Assembly: GCA_958439195.1 (NCBI GenBank)
Contig: OY288169.1
Location: forward strand, 27,593 to 91,592
DNA: 64,000 bases
Source: an uncultured Paracoccaceae bacterium
Lineage (GTDB): Bacteria; Pseudomonadota; Alphaproteobacteria; Rhodobacterales; Rhodobacteraceae
Reading direction: 5' to 3'
Within the stretch, counting starts at the first letter, position 1. Every line of letters begins with the position of its first letter. Below, in pieces: positions 50,760 through 58,954 of this stretch. A model generated the notes under the pieces. It was not told the origin of the DNA, ran no database searches, and saw nothing but the letters and a program-made list of their open reading frames with translations. A program made the translations under genes and the position numbers.

Positions 50760-51914
50760 TCAGCCGGCCCGAACCACCTTCAACAGCGGCATCACATCCG
50801 CCATTTCCGGCCCGTTCGCCCGCCCCGTCAGCGCCTTGCGCAACGGCATGTAAAGCGCCTTGCCTTTGCGGCCAGTGGCGGCCTTCACGGCCTCGGTCCA
50901 TTCACCCCAAGTGGCCTGCGTCCAGGGCCGTGGCGGCAGCAGGGCGACGGCCTGCGTCACGAACTCTGCATCCTCCGGCTCGACCATCGGTTCTGCACCG
51001 TCCCGGAACAACGTGGACCATTCCTCCAGATCATCCAGCACGGTGATATTGCCCTTGGCCACGGCCCAGAACGCCTCGGCCTCTGCCTCTGGCACACCCA
51101 GTGCGGCGATCTTGTCGGCCACGGCGGCAAACGGCAGGCTTTGCACATAGGCCCGCGTCAGCGGGAACAGGTCTTCCGCATCGAACTTTGTCGGTGCGGA
51201 TCCAAACGATCCCACATCGAACCCGTCAATCAGATCCTGCATCGACGTGGCCAGCTCCACCGGCTTTGATGATCCTAACCGGGCCATCAGCGACATCAGT
51301 GCAAGCGGTGCCACGCCCCGCGCCCGCAGATCGCGCAAGGACAGAACGCCCAGCCGCTTGGACAACTCCTCACCCTGCGGCCCGGTCAGCAGGCTGTGAT
51401 GGGCGAAGATTGGTGGCGTGCCACCCAGCGCCTTCATGATCTGGATCTGCGTGGCTGTGTTCGTCACATGGTCCGCGCCCCGCACGATATGTGTGACCCC
51501 CATATCCACATCATCCACGGATGATGCGAAGGTATACAGAACCTGCCCGTCCGCCTTGATCAGCACCGGGTCCGATACCGACGCCGCGTCGATGGAAATG
51601 TCACCGATGATCCCGTCGCGCCATTCGATGCGTTCCTGATCCAGACGAAACCGCCAATAACCCTGCCGCCCCTCGGCACGGTAAGCGGCCTTCTGCTCTT
51701 CTGTCAGGTGCAGTGACGCGCGGTCATAAACCGGCGGCTTGCCCATGTTCAGCAATTTCTTGCGCTTCAGATCCAATTCGACCGGGGTTTCGAAACATTC
51801 ATAGAACCGCCCCGCCGCCTTGAGCGCCTCGGCCGCCTCGGCGTAACGCGCCATGCGCTTGGATTGCTGCTCGATCCGGTCATAGCGGATGCCCAGCCAC
51901 TCCAGATCGGCCAT
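50760..51914 (-). CDS. GltX C-terminal frame (384 residues)
   Basis: The larger open part of the interrupted gltX gene, from the ATG overlapping the upstream TGA (TGATG). It lacks the N-terminal ATP-binding HVGN segment, so alone it cannot activate glutamate. It keeps the acceptor-stem region, VDDVDMGVTHIVRG, the LSKRLG loop and the anticodon-binding C-domain. Listed separately because gene callers would probably report it as a complete gene. Confidence 0.6.
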   Translation of the reverse strand: MADLEWLGIRYDRIEQQSKRMARYAEAAEALKAAGRFYECFETPVELDLKRKKLLNMGKPPVYDRASLHLTEEQKAAYRAEGRQGYWRFRLDQERIEWRDGIIGDISIDAASVSDPVLIKADGQVLYTFASSVDDVDMGVTHIVRGADHVTNTATQIQIMKALGGTPPIFAHHSLLTGPQGEELSKRLGVLSLRDLRARGVAPLALMSLMARLGSSKPVELATSMQDLIDGFDVGSFGSAPTKFDAEDLFPLTRAYVQSLPFAAVADKIAALGVPEAEAEAFWAVAKGNITVLDDLEEWSTLFRDGAEPMVEPEDAEFVTQAVALLPPRPWTQATWGEWTEAVKAATGRKGKALYMPLRKALTGRANGPEMADVMPLLKVVRAG

Positions 51915-52087
51915 CAGCCGTCAATATATTCCTGCTTTGATCGTTCCTGATCGGTGTCATCCAACCGCAGGATGAACGTCCCCCCCGCCTTTCGGGTGAT
52001 CAGGTAATTCATCAGCGCGGTGCGCAGGTTGCCCACATGGATATATCCGGTGGGCGACGGCGCGAAACGGGTGGTCACGGTGGTCAT
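50760..52087 (-). pseudogene. gltX: Glutamyl-tRNA synthetase, interrupted by frameshift
   Basis: Two overlapping frames together make one class I GluRS of about 441 residues. The first (52087-51914, 57 residues) holds MTTVTTRFAPSPTGYIHVGNLRTAL with the HIGH-type motif HVGN and ends RLDDTDQERSKQEYIDG followed by TGA. The second (51914-50760) starts at the overlapping ATG and reads MADLEWLGIRYDRIE, then has SSVDDVDMGVTHIVRGADHVTN and the KMSKS-type LSKRLG. In homologues YVDG is followed by two residues and then DLEWLG. Here 5 bases stand where 6 are needed, so one base is missing. Options are a sequencing error, a true pseudogene backed by another gltX, or expression of two chains by TGATG re-initiation. 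Confidence 0.85.
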
Positions 52088-52177
52088 AATGCAGGCTCCG
52101 ATGGACCCCGACCCTCTTTCACAGGCGGCTCCTTTTGTCCATATCTGCACCAGACCCCCGGCAGGAAAGGCCGCCCG

Positions 52178-52633
52178 ATGACGACTGCCGACACCACCGC
52201 CGAAGATGACGCCCCCGCGACCCAACCGCCAGGCTGGGATGCTTTCACCGCCCCCGATCTGGCGCTGTTTGAACAACTGGCCCATGCTGCGGTCATCGCC
52301 CTGCCCCAACCGTGGCGCGACATCGCCACCCAGGTCGCGCTGCGCATCGTCGATTTCCCGCCCGATGACCTGTTGGAGGCGATGGATCTGCACGATCCCT
52401 ATGAACTGACCGGCCTTTATGAAGGCACGCCGCTGACCGAAAAGTCGGTGATGGATCAGCCCGGCCAACCCGATATCGTCTGGCTGTTCCGCCGCCCGAT
52501 CCTGGAGGAATGGGTGGATCGCGGCGATGTGGGTCTGGGCGATCTGATCACCCATGTGGTGATCCACGAATTCGCCCATCATTTTGGCTGGTCCGACGAA
52601 GACATCGCCGCCATCGACCCGTGGTGGGAATAG
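52178..52633 (+). CDS. Small zincin metallopeptidase-like protein
   Basis: 151 residues. The C-terminal HVVIHEFAHHFGWSDEDI holds the HExxH zinc motif of the possibly-metallopeptidase PF06262 type, with the third ligand probably in SDEDI. FEQLAHAAVIALPQPWRDIATQVALRIVDFP and GLYEGTPLTEKSV are standard for the family. AGGAAAGG precedes the ATG at 52178. The frame upstream to 52037 runs into the gltX promoter and is not used. Substrate unknown, cytoplasmic. It is divergent from gltX. Confidence 0.85.
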   Translation: MTTADTTAEDDAPATQPPGWDAFTAPDLALFEQLAHAAVIALPQPWRDIATQVALRIVDFPPDDLLEAMDLHDPYELTGLYEGTPLTEKSVMDQPGQPDIVWLFRRPILEEWVDRGDVGLGDLITHVVIHEFAHHFGWSDEDIAAIDPWWE

Positions 52634-52778
52634 CGGCCCGATCCTTCCGCTCCTTGACCAAATGCAGGGCCAATGTGCGCCCACGCACAGCGCCTGACAG
52701 AAGCGTGACTCGCCGCATGACGGCGCGTGCCTATCCTTCCCGCAGCGCAATTCGCTCAAACTGATAATGGAGGACGCC

Positions 52779-53708
52779 ATGACAATTCTGTCCCGCCGCA
52801 CGGCGCTTTTTGCCGGTGCCGCCCTGCCCCTCGCCGCCCCGGCCCTGCTGTCGGGCACCGCCGCACAGGCCGCCGCACCCCAGCAAGGCGCTGGCACCGC
52901 GCCCTTCAACCGCATGAAGCTGGGCGGGTTCGAGGTGACGACCATCCTCGCCGGCACCCGCGCTGGCGACAAGCCGCAGGAAACCTTTGGCATGAACGTG
53001 GCCCCGGAAGAATTCGCCGCCGTCTCTGCCGCGAATTTTCTTCCCGCCGACAAGACCTTCAACTTTTTCACGCCGGTTGTGGTGAACACCGGTGCGGAAC
53101 TGGTGTTGTTCGACACCGGCCTTGCCGCCGATGCGACCACCGCCGCACTTGCCGCAGCCGGGATCACCCCGGATCAGGTGGACATCGTAGTGCTGACCCA
53201 CATGCACGGCGACCACATCGGCGGATTGTCCAATGACGCGGGCGAAGTCACCTATGCCAATGCCCGTTATGTGACGGGTGCCACCGAACACAACAACTGG
53301 TCCGCCGCCGCGAATGAAGGCTTTGACGCCAAGGTCAAACCGCTGAACGACAAGTTCACCTTCCTTGACGATGGTGGCGCGGTCGTGTCGGGCATCACCG
53401 CGATGGCCGCACCGGGGCATACGCCGGGGCATTTCACCTATATGCTGGAATCCAATGGCGCCCGCATGGCGATCATCGCCGACACCACCAACCACTATGT
53501 CTGGTCGCTGGCCTACCCGGATTGGGAAGTCCGCTTCGACCAGGACAAGGCCCAGGCCGCCGCCACCCGCCGCACCATCCTGGGCATGCTGGCCACCGAC
53601 AAGATCCCCTTCGCGGGCTATCACATGCCGTTCCCCGGCGTGGGCTTTGTCGAAACGAACGGCGACGGTTTCCGCTACGTGCCCGCCAGCTATCAACTGA
53701 TGCTCTGA
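52779..53708 (+). CDS. Tat-exported metallo-beta-lactamase-fold hydrolase
   Basis: 309 residues. A twin-arginine signal (LSRRTALFAGAALPLAAPALLSG, cut near AQAA) is followed by an MBL fold: LVLFDTGLAA, THMHGDHIGG (metal motif HxHxDH), APGHTPGHFTYML, IIADTTNHYV with the bridging Asp, and AGYHMPFPGVGFV with the last His. The whole set of ligands of a di-zinc site is present. Homologues include lactonases and arylsulfatase-like MBL proteins. Substrate cannot be fixed. GGAGG lies just before the ATG at 52779. An ATG at 52767 is less well placed. A G11 tract hairpin follows the stop. Confidence 0.88.
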   Translation: MTILSRRTALFAGAALPLAAPALLSGTAAQAAAPQQGAGTAPFNRMKLGGFEVTTILAGTRAGDKPQETFGMNVAPEEFAAVSAANFLPADKTFNFFTPVVVNTGAELVLFDTGLAADATTAALAAAGITPDQVDIVVLTHMHGDHIGGLSNDAGEVTYANARYVTGATEHNNWSAAANEGFDAKVKPLNDKFTFLDDGGAVVSGITAMAAPGHTPGHFTYMLESNGARMAIIADTTNHYVWSLAYPDWEVRFDQDKAQAAATRRTILGMLATDKIPFAGYHMPFPGVGFVETNGDGFRYVPASYQLML

Positions 53709-53715
53709 CCATATC

Positions 53716-53742
53716 GGGGGGGGGGGCAGTCGCCCCTCCCCC
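53716..53742 (+). terminator. Poly-G/poly-C terminator-like hairpin
   Basis: Eleven G in a row (53716-53726) and CCCCTCCCCC (53733-53742) with a short CAGTCG loop form a very stable stem 8 bases after the hydrolase stop. Length of the G run may be unreliable in assembly. Confidence 0.5.
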
Positions 53743-53842
53743 GCACCCCCTCCGGCCACCGGACCTCTGCCGTTCTGCGGGTTGTAGCCCCGGCCACCAC
53801 CACGCTATGCTTTGCACTCTGCCAGCAGGGGGAATACGACCG

Positions 53843-54811
53843 TTGTCTGAAACCACGCCCGTTTCCCATCAGATCCCCATCCTGACCCTGACGCTGAACC
53901 CGGCGCTGGACATGGCATCCTCCGTGCCGCGCATGATCCCCGATGAAAAACTGCGCTGCTCTGAACCGCAGCTTGACCCAGGCGGCGGCGGCCTGAACGT
54001 CAGCCGTGCCATCCACGCGCTGGGCGGCGAGTCGCTGGCCCTTGTCGCCCTTGGTGGGCTGACTGGCGACAGGCTGGCCGTGTTGATCCGCCGCGAAGGC
54101 GTGATGTTTCTGGGCATCACCGGCCCCGGCGAAACCCGCCAAAGCCTGACCGTGAATGAAGAGGCAACCGGCCGACAGTTCCGCTTCATGCTGCCCGGCC
54201 CGGTCTGGACAGAGGCCGACCAGCACCGCGTCTTCACCCTGCTGCGCGCCGCTGGCAAACCGGGCGGTTTCGCCGTGATCTCTGGCAGCCAGCCCCCCGG
54301 CGTTCCGTTGGATTTCCCCGGACGATTGGCGGCGTCGATGGCCGGGATGCGCGTCGTGCTGGATACATCCGGCGCGGCCCTGACGCAGGCCGTGACCCAC
54401 CCCATCCCCCAACTAGATCTGCTGCGGATGGATGAGGAGGAGGCCGAGGCTTTGGCCGACCGCCCCCTTGGAAGCCGCATCGACACCGCCGATTTCGCCC
54501 AATCGCTTGTGGCGCGCGGCGTGGCACGCACGGTCATCATTGCACGCGGATCAGATGGGTCGGTTCTGGCGGACAGCAGCCAGCGCCTGTTCGCCAAGGC
54601 CCCGAAAGTGCAGGTCAAATCCAAGGTTGGTGCCGGCGACAGCTTTGTCGGCGGCTTCATCCTGGCCCGCGCCCGTGGCCAGACCGACGCCGAGGCGCTT
54701 GCCCTTGGCGTTACCGCGGCGGCGGCGGCGGTGATGTCGGACGCGACGGAACTTTGCACCGCCGCCGATGTGGCACGCCTGCTGCCCGAAGCGGTGGTCA
54801 GCCCGGTTTGA
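53843..54811 (+). CDS. pfkB: PfkB-family sugar kinase (1-/6-phosphofructokinase type)
   Basis: 322 residues. ILTLTLNPALDMASSVPRMIPDEKLRC opens like FruK/LacC/PfkB kinases. QLDPGGGGLNVSRAIHALGGESLALVALGG is the first PfkB signature, and SKVGAGDSFVGGFILARARG contains the catalytic Asp (GAGDS). It phosphorylates fructose-6-P, fructose-1-P or tagatose-6-P in the cytoplasm. The proposed start is a TTG at 53843 with GGGGG upstream, giving SETTPVSHQIPIL. In-frame ATGs upstream (for example about 53804) would extend across the terminator. There are no PTS genes nearby, so PfkB is preferred to FruK. Confidence 0.82.
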   Translation: MSETTPVSHQIPILTLTLNPALDMASSVPRMIPDEKLRCSEPQLDPGGGGLNVSRAIHALGGESLALVALGGLTGDRLAVLIRREGVMFLGITGPGETRQSLTVNEEATGRQFRFMLPGPVWTEADQHRVFTLLRAAGKPGGFAVISGSQPPGVPLDFPGRLAASMAGMRVVLDTSGAALTQAVTHPIPQLDLLRMDEEEAEALADRPLGSRIDTADFAQSLVARGVARTVIIARGSDGSVLADSSQRLFAKAPKVQVKSKVGAGDSFVGGFILARARGQTDAEALALGVTAAAAAVMSDATELCTAADVARLLPEAVVSPV

Positions 54812-54923
54812 AACCACGTCCGGAACCTGGCCCGAAACCGCGCGCGGCCAAACCATCCGCCGCATTTCAAAAGCCTTAGGTTCTTTTGCGAAAAATTCCG
54901 ACGCCTGCGCCCGGCCCAAGCGA

Positions 54924-54966
54924 CCGGGGTTTCACCCCGGACCCCAGGGTATTTTGGCCAAGATGA
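54924..54966. repeat. GC hairpin plus intergenic 20-bp repeat copy 3
   Basis: CCGGGGT-TTC-ACCCCGG hairpin (54924-54940) is followed by GGGTATTTTGGCCAAGATGA (54947-54966), the reverse complement of TCATCTTGGCCAAAATACCC, a perfect match to consensus. It lies between the convergent pfkB and lipoprotein genes. Rest of the 54812-55042 gap: nothing else recognised. Confidence 0.75.
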
Positions 54967-55042
54967 AATCAGCGCCAATCACGCCATAAAAGGCAAGAGG
55001 CAGGTTTTCACCAACGCCTGCCCCCGGTCCGGCTTTGAAGGA

Positions 55043-55354
55043 TCACAGCGTGCTGGTGGTTTCCAGATAGGTGACGCGGCGAATGCTGCCCGGCGGCATG
55101 CCATAATTCGGTTTCGCCTGCGACAGACACAGGAACAAGTGCCTGTAGACAAATTGGTTCGTGGTGTACCGGGTCGAAGCGTATTCCGCCTGCAAACCGC
55201 GCGTGCCGCAGATGCGCCGCGCCTCTTCGAATGCGACAGACGTGACCCGCGCGCTGCTGGACTGAATAAGGATGCTGTCACCGTTGTAATCGGTCACGAC
55301 GGTTTCTGCGCAAGCGCACATCAGGACAAACGACAATAAAGCAATTCGATGCAT
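55043..55354 (-). CDS. Small lipoprotein, unknown function
   Basis: 103 residues. The start at 55354 (GGA 8 bases ahead) gives a lipoprotein signal: MHRIALLSFVLMCACAET, with the lipobox Cys in LMCAC. The mature part includes SARVTSVAFEEARRICGTRGLQAEYASTRYTTNQFVYRHLFLCLS with two Cys that may pair. No family recognised. In-frame codons upstream to 55420 would hide the signal and are not used. The gene is convergent with pfkB and 126 bases from nadE, which shares its direction. Probably an inner-leaflet outer-membrane or periplasmic-facing protein. Confidence 0.7.
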   Translation of the reverse strand: MHRIALLSFVLMCACAETVVTDYNGDSILIQSSSARVTSVAFEEARRICGTRGLQAEYASTRYTTNQFVYRHLFLCLSQAKPNYGMPPGSIRRVTYLETTSTL

Positions 55355-55480
55355 GAAAATTCCAAACCGGAGGGACGCCAGAAAAGAGCCAGACAAAAGG
55401 ACGAATCGCACCAACATCACGATGATGTGACAGAACCGACGCGCCTGTCCAGCGTGTAGCAGGGCGCGAAGGCGCAGGGG

Positions 55481-57148
55481 TCAGGCGACCCCGCTGCCAT
55501 CCCGCCAGCGATTCACCATCGGATATCGCCGATCCAGCCAGAATGCCTTTTGCGTCAGCCGCACACCCGGCGCGGCCTGAAACCGCTTCCATTCCGATGT
55601 GTAAAGCAGGCTTTCCACCCGCTTGACGGTGGTCAGATCATGGCCCTGTGCCACCACCTCGGCCACCGACAGATCCTTTTCAACCAACCCTTCAAGGATG
55701 GCATCCAGGATGTGATAGGGCGGCAGGCTGTCATCATCGCGCTGGTCGGGGCGCAGTTCGGCACTTGGGGGTTTGTCGATGATCCGCTGGGGGATCACCT
55801 CACCCCGCGGGGCTTTCATCCACGGGCGGTGATTTTCATTCCGCCAGCGGCAGGTATCAAACACCCGCGTTTTCCACAGATCCTTGATCGGGTTATAGCC
55901 GCCATTCATATCGCCATAGATGGTGCAATAACCAACCGCCACCTCTGACTTGTTCCCCGTCGTCAGAAGCATCGCCCCGAACTTGTTCGACAGCGCCATC
56001 AGCAGCAGCCCCCGCAGGCGGGACTGGATGTTTTCCTCGGTGATCCCCGGTTCCGTCCCGGCAAACAGCGGCGCCAGCGCCGCCCCCACCGCCTCTTGCG
56101 GTCCAGAGATCGGGATCGTGTCAAGCCGCGCACCCAACCTCCTCGCACACTCCGCGGCATCCTCCAGCGAATGGGGCGAGGTGAAGGCCGATGGCAACAT
56201 CACACAATGCACGTTTTCCGGCCCCAGCGCATCGGCGGCAATGGTCGCCACAAGCGCCGAATCGATCCCGCCTGACAGGCCAAGGACCACCTTGGAAAAC
56301 CCCGACTTCGCCAGATAGTCGTGCAGTCCAATGGTCATGGCACGGTAATCCGCCTCGGCCACCGGGGGGATCGGCGCGATGGTGCCCTTTTCCGCCTGCC
56401 AGCCATCCGCCGTGCGGTTGAAATCGACATGGGTGATACAATCGTCAAATTGCGGGAACTGCACCGCCAGATGACCGCCGGGGTTCAGGACCATGGAACA
56501 GCCGTCAAACACCTGATCATCCTGCCCGCCGGTCATGTTCAGATAGACCAGCGGCAGCCCCGTCTCGACCACCCGCGACACCATCAGGTTCAGTCGCAGG
56601 TCGGGCTTGCCCCGGTGATAGGGCGATCCGTTGGGCACCAGCAGGATTTCGGCCCCTGTCTCGGCCAGCGTTTCGGCCACATCGGCATGCCAGCTGTCCT
56701 CACAGATCGGGGTGCCGATCCGCACGCCGTTCACCACATAGGGACCATGCACATCGGCCGGTGCGAACAGGCGCTTTTCATCAAATACCCCGTCATTCGG
56801 CAAATGATGTTTCAGAACAGTCGCCGTCACCCGTCCACCTTGCAGGATGTAATAGGCATTATAAAGCCGTCCGTCACGCCGCGCCGGTCCGCCAATGCCC
56901 AAGGCCGGGCCATCCGCACAATCCCGTGCCAGCGTCTCGATCGCGGCGATTGCGTCAGTCACGAAGGCCGGTTTGAGGATGAGGTCCTGGGTCTGATAGC
57001 CGGTGATGAACATCTCTGTCAGCGCGGCCATGTCGGCGCGTGCGGCCTTTGCCTCGGCCCAGACGGCCCGCGCTTGGGCGGCGTTGGCGGCAATCGCCCC
57101 GACCGTGGGGTTCAACTGCGCCAGCGTAAGGCGGAATGTATCGCTCAT
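55481..57148 (-). CDS. nadE: Glutamine-dependent NAD+ synthetase
   Basis: 555 residues. N-terminal nitrilase-type amidase domain: ALTEMFITGYQTQD (Glu), VLKHHLPNDGVFDE (Lys), GTPICEDSWH (Cys). C-terminal ATP-pyrophosphatase NAD synthetase domain: LGLSGGIDSALVATIAADALG (P-loop SGGxDS), LLTTGNKSE, GGYNPIKDLWKT. It converts nicotinic acid adenine dinucleotide to NAD+ with Gln as ammonia donor. The ATG at 57148 (MSDTFRLTLAQLNPTVG) is the usual start. The open frame up to 57379 overlaps the divergent MORN gene promoter and is rejected. Confidence 0.95.
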   Translation of the reverse strand: MSDTFRLTLAQLNPTVGAIAANAAQARAVWAEAKAARADMAALTEMFITGYQTQDLILKPAFVTDAIAAIETLARDCADGPALGIGGPARRDGRLYNAYYILQGGRVTATVLKHHLPNDGVFDEKRLFAPADVHGPYVVNGVRIGTPICEDSWHADVAETLAETGAEILLVPNGSPYHRGKPDLRLNLMVSRVVETGLPLVYLNMTGGQDDQVFDGCSMVLNPGGHLAVQFPQFDDCITHVDFNRTADGWQAEKGTIAPIPPVAEADYRAMTIGLHDYLAKSGFSKVVLGLSGGIDSALVATIAADALGPENVHCVMLPSAFTSPHSLEDAAECARRLGARLDTIPISGPQEAVGAALAPLFAGTEPGITEENIQSRLRGLLLMALSNKFGAMLLTTGNKSEVAVGYCTIYGDMNGGYNPIKDLWKTRVFDTCRWRNENHRPWMKAPRGEVIPQRIIDKPPSAELRPDQRDDDSLPPYHILDAILEGLVEKDLSVAEVVAQGHDLTTVKRVESLLYTSEWKRFQAAPGVRLTQKAFWLDRRYPMVNRWRDGSGVA

Positions 57149-57284
57149 GCGCAAGGTTCCCCTGTTCTTTCCCGGATGTTCTAGCAGAACCGGGGCGAAG
57201 GGAAAGGTGCGCGGCTTGCGGCAGGACGGCCCCCCCGCTAGGCTGCGCGAAGACGGCGGGGATACGGGCAGACAGGCGGCAGCG

Positions 57285-58784
57285 ATGTGGAACGGACGGG
57301 CAGTTTGGGCACTCACTCTGGCGGCGGCGATGGCTGCTGCGCCACCCGTCTGGGCGCAGGATGAAGGCGAGGTCATCACAAAGCAATATGATGACGGATC
57401 GGTCTATGAAGGCACCTTTCGCAACGGATTGCAGCATGGCACCGGCACCTATCGCCTGACCAACGGCTTTGAATATTCCGGTGAATGGCAAGGCGGCCAG
57501 ATCACCGGCACGGGCCGGGCCACCTATCCCAACGGATCGGTCTATGAAGGGGCCTTTGTGGCGGGCAAGCCGGACGGCAAGGGCAAGATCACCTATCCCG
57601 ATGGCGGCAGCTATGAAGGTGATTGGGTGGCCGGGGCCATCACCGGGTCTGGCATCGCGCGCTATGCCAATGGCACCACCTATACCGGCGGGTTCAAGGA
57701 CGGCAAACACGAAGGCCGCGGCGTGATCGAAGGACCGGGCGGCTATCGCTTTGACGGCCTTTGGGTCGCGGGCGAAAAGGAAGGCGAAGGCAAGGTCACC
57801 TATCCCGACGGCGCGGTCTATGACGGCATGCTCAAGGCTGGTCAGCGCAGCGGGACCGGCACCCTGACCCTCCCCGATGGCATGACCTATGTCGGCAACT
57901 GGCAGGAGGGTCAGATCAACGGTCAGGGCCGCTTGACGCAAGCCAATGGCGATGTTTATGAAGGCCTGTTCAAAGATGGGCTAAAGGACGGCCGGGGCAC
58001 ACTGACCTTCGCCAATGGCGACGTCTATGAAGGCAATTTCACCGCCGACCGACGCAGCGGTCCGGGCGTGTTCCGCAGTAGCGATGGCTATGTTCTTGAA
58101 GGCACGTGGGCGGATGGCAGCCTTACCGGACAGGGCAAGCTCACCTATCCCGATGGTGCCGTCTATCAGGGCGCGCTGGCCGCCGACCGCCCGCAAGGCA
58201 AGGGCAAGATCACCTATGCCGACGGCTCCACCTACGAAGGCGATTGGACGGCAGGCGTCATCACCGGCACGGGCATCGCCACCTATCTGGATGGATCGGT
58301 CTATGAAGGCCGCTTCGTCGATGCCAAACCCGAAGGCCAGGGCCGAATGACCGGCCCGGACGGCTATATCTATGAAGGTCAGTGGAAGGCGGGCCTGCGC
58401 GAAGGCAAGGGCAAGGCCACCTTTGCCGATGGATCGGTCTATGAAGGTGAATTCCGCGCCGGTCTGCGGCATGGCACCGGCATCCTGACCATGCCGGATG
58501 GTTTCCTCTATGAAGGGGCGTGGCTTGATGGCGACATTCACGGACAGGGCAAAGCCACCTATCCCGGTGGCGATGTCTATGAAGGCGCATTCGAAAAGGG
58601 CAAGCGTCAGGGCCAGGGCAAACTGACCTATGCAAGTGGCCAGATCGCCGAAGGCACCTGGCTGAACGGCATCCTCGTCGCGCCCGCCGAAGCGCCGGCA
58701 GACGCACCCGCCGATGCAGCGGCGAGCGAAGCCACCTCCGACCCCGCCGCACAAACGGACGCATCCTCAGAACCCGCGCCTTAA
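57285..58784 (+). CDS. Secreted MORN-repeat protein
   Basis: 499 residues. Signal peptide (AVWALTLAAAMAAAPPVWAQ) followed by about nineteen uninterrupted MORN repeats of exactly 23 residues (YEGxWxxGxxxGxGxxTYxDGxx), then a short Pro/Ala-rich tail (PAEAPADAPADAAASE). The third position of the motif alternates W and F in most neighbours. Repeats i and i+9 resemble each other more than neighbours do, with GPGGYR in repeat 5 and GPDGYI in repeat 14 as a marker, so the array appears to be a duplicated nine-repeat block. MORN arrays act as extended beta scaffolds. Periplasmic or surface location is inferred. It is divergent from nadE, with a 136-base gap. Confidence 0.9.
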   Translation: MWNGRAVWALTLAAAMAAAPPVWAQDEGEVITKQYDDGSVYEGTFRNGLQHGTGTYRLTNGFEYSGEWQGGQITGTGRATYPNGSVYEGAFVAGKPDGKGKITYPDGGSYEGDWVAGAITGSGIARYANGTTYTGGFKDGKHEGRGVIEGPGGYRFDGLWVAGEKEGEGKVTYPDGAVYDGMLKAGQRSGTGTLTLPDGMTYVGNWQEGQINGQGRLTQANGDVYEGLFKDGLKDGRGTLTFANGDVYEGNFTADRRSGPGVFRSSDGYVLEGTWADGSLTGQGKLTYPDGAVYQGALAADRPQGKGKITYADGSTYEGDWTAGVITGTGIATYLDGSVYEGRFVDAKPEGQGRMTGPDGYIYEGQWKAGLREGKGKATFADGSVYEGEFRAGLRHGTGILTMPDGFLYEGAWLDGDIHGQGKATYPGGDVYEGAFEKGKRQGQGKLTYASGQIAEGTWLNGILVAPAEAPADAPADAAASEATSDPAAQTDASSEPAP

Positions 58785-58827
58785 CCAGAACCTGCGCCCC
58801 AGCCGTCCGGGAACTGACCCCGCGCCT

Positions 58828-58909
58828 TCATCTTGGCAAAAATACCCACAGGCGGGGAAAGCGTCAGCTTTGGTGGCGCGGAAAGCTCCCTGATTTTTAA
58901 TCAAAAATC
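58828..58909. repeat. Intergenic 20-bp repeat copy 4 and T-rich hairpin
   Basis: TCATCTTGGCAAAAATACCC (58828-58847) fits the consensus exactly. Downstream GATTTTT-AATC-AAAAATC (58892-58909) forms a 7-bp stem that can act as terminator for the leftward photolyase or rightward MORN gene. Both lie between convergent genes. Confidence 0.75.
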
Positions 58910-58954
58910 GCCCTCGGCATGTGCAATGCGGAGTGCCACCAGAATTGACACGCC

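Noticed and set aside
52731..53759. Leftward frame of 342 codons
   Set aside because: Antisense to the metallo-beta-lactamase-fold gene. Gly/His-rich shadow.
53522..53842. N-terminal extension of the PfkB kinase
   Set aside because: The extension overlaps the preceding gene and a G-tract hairpin and lacks kinase homology. The TTG at 53843 fits the family start.
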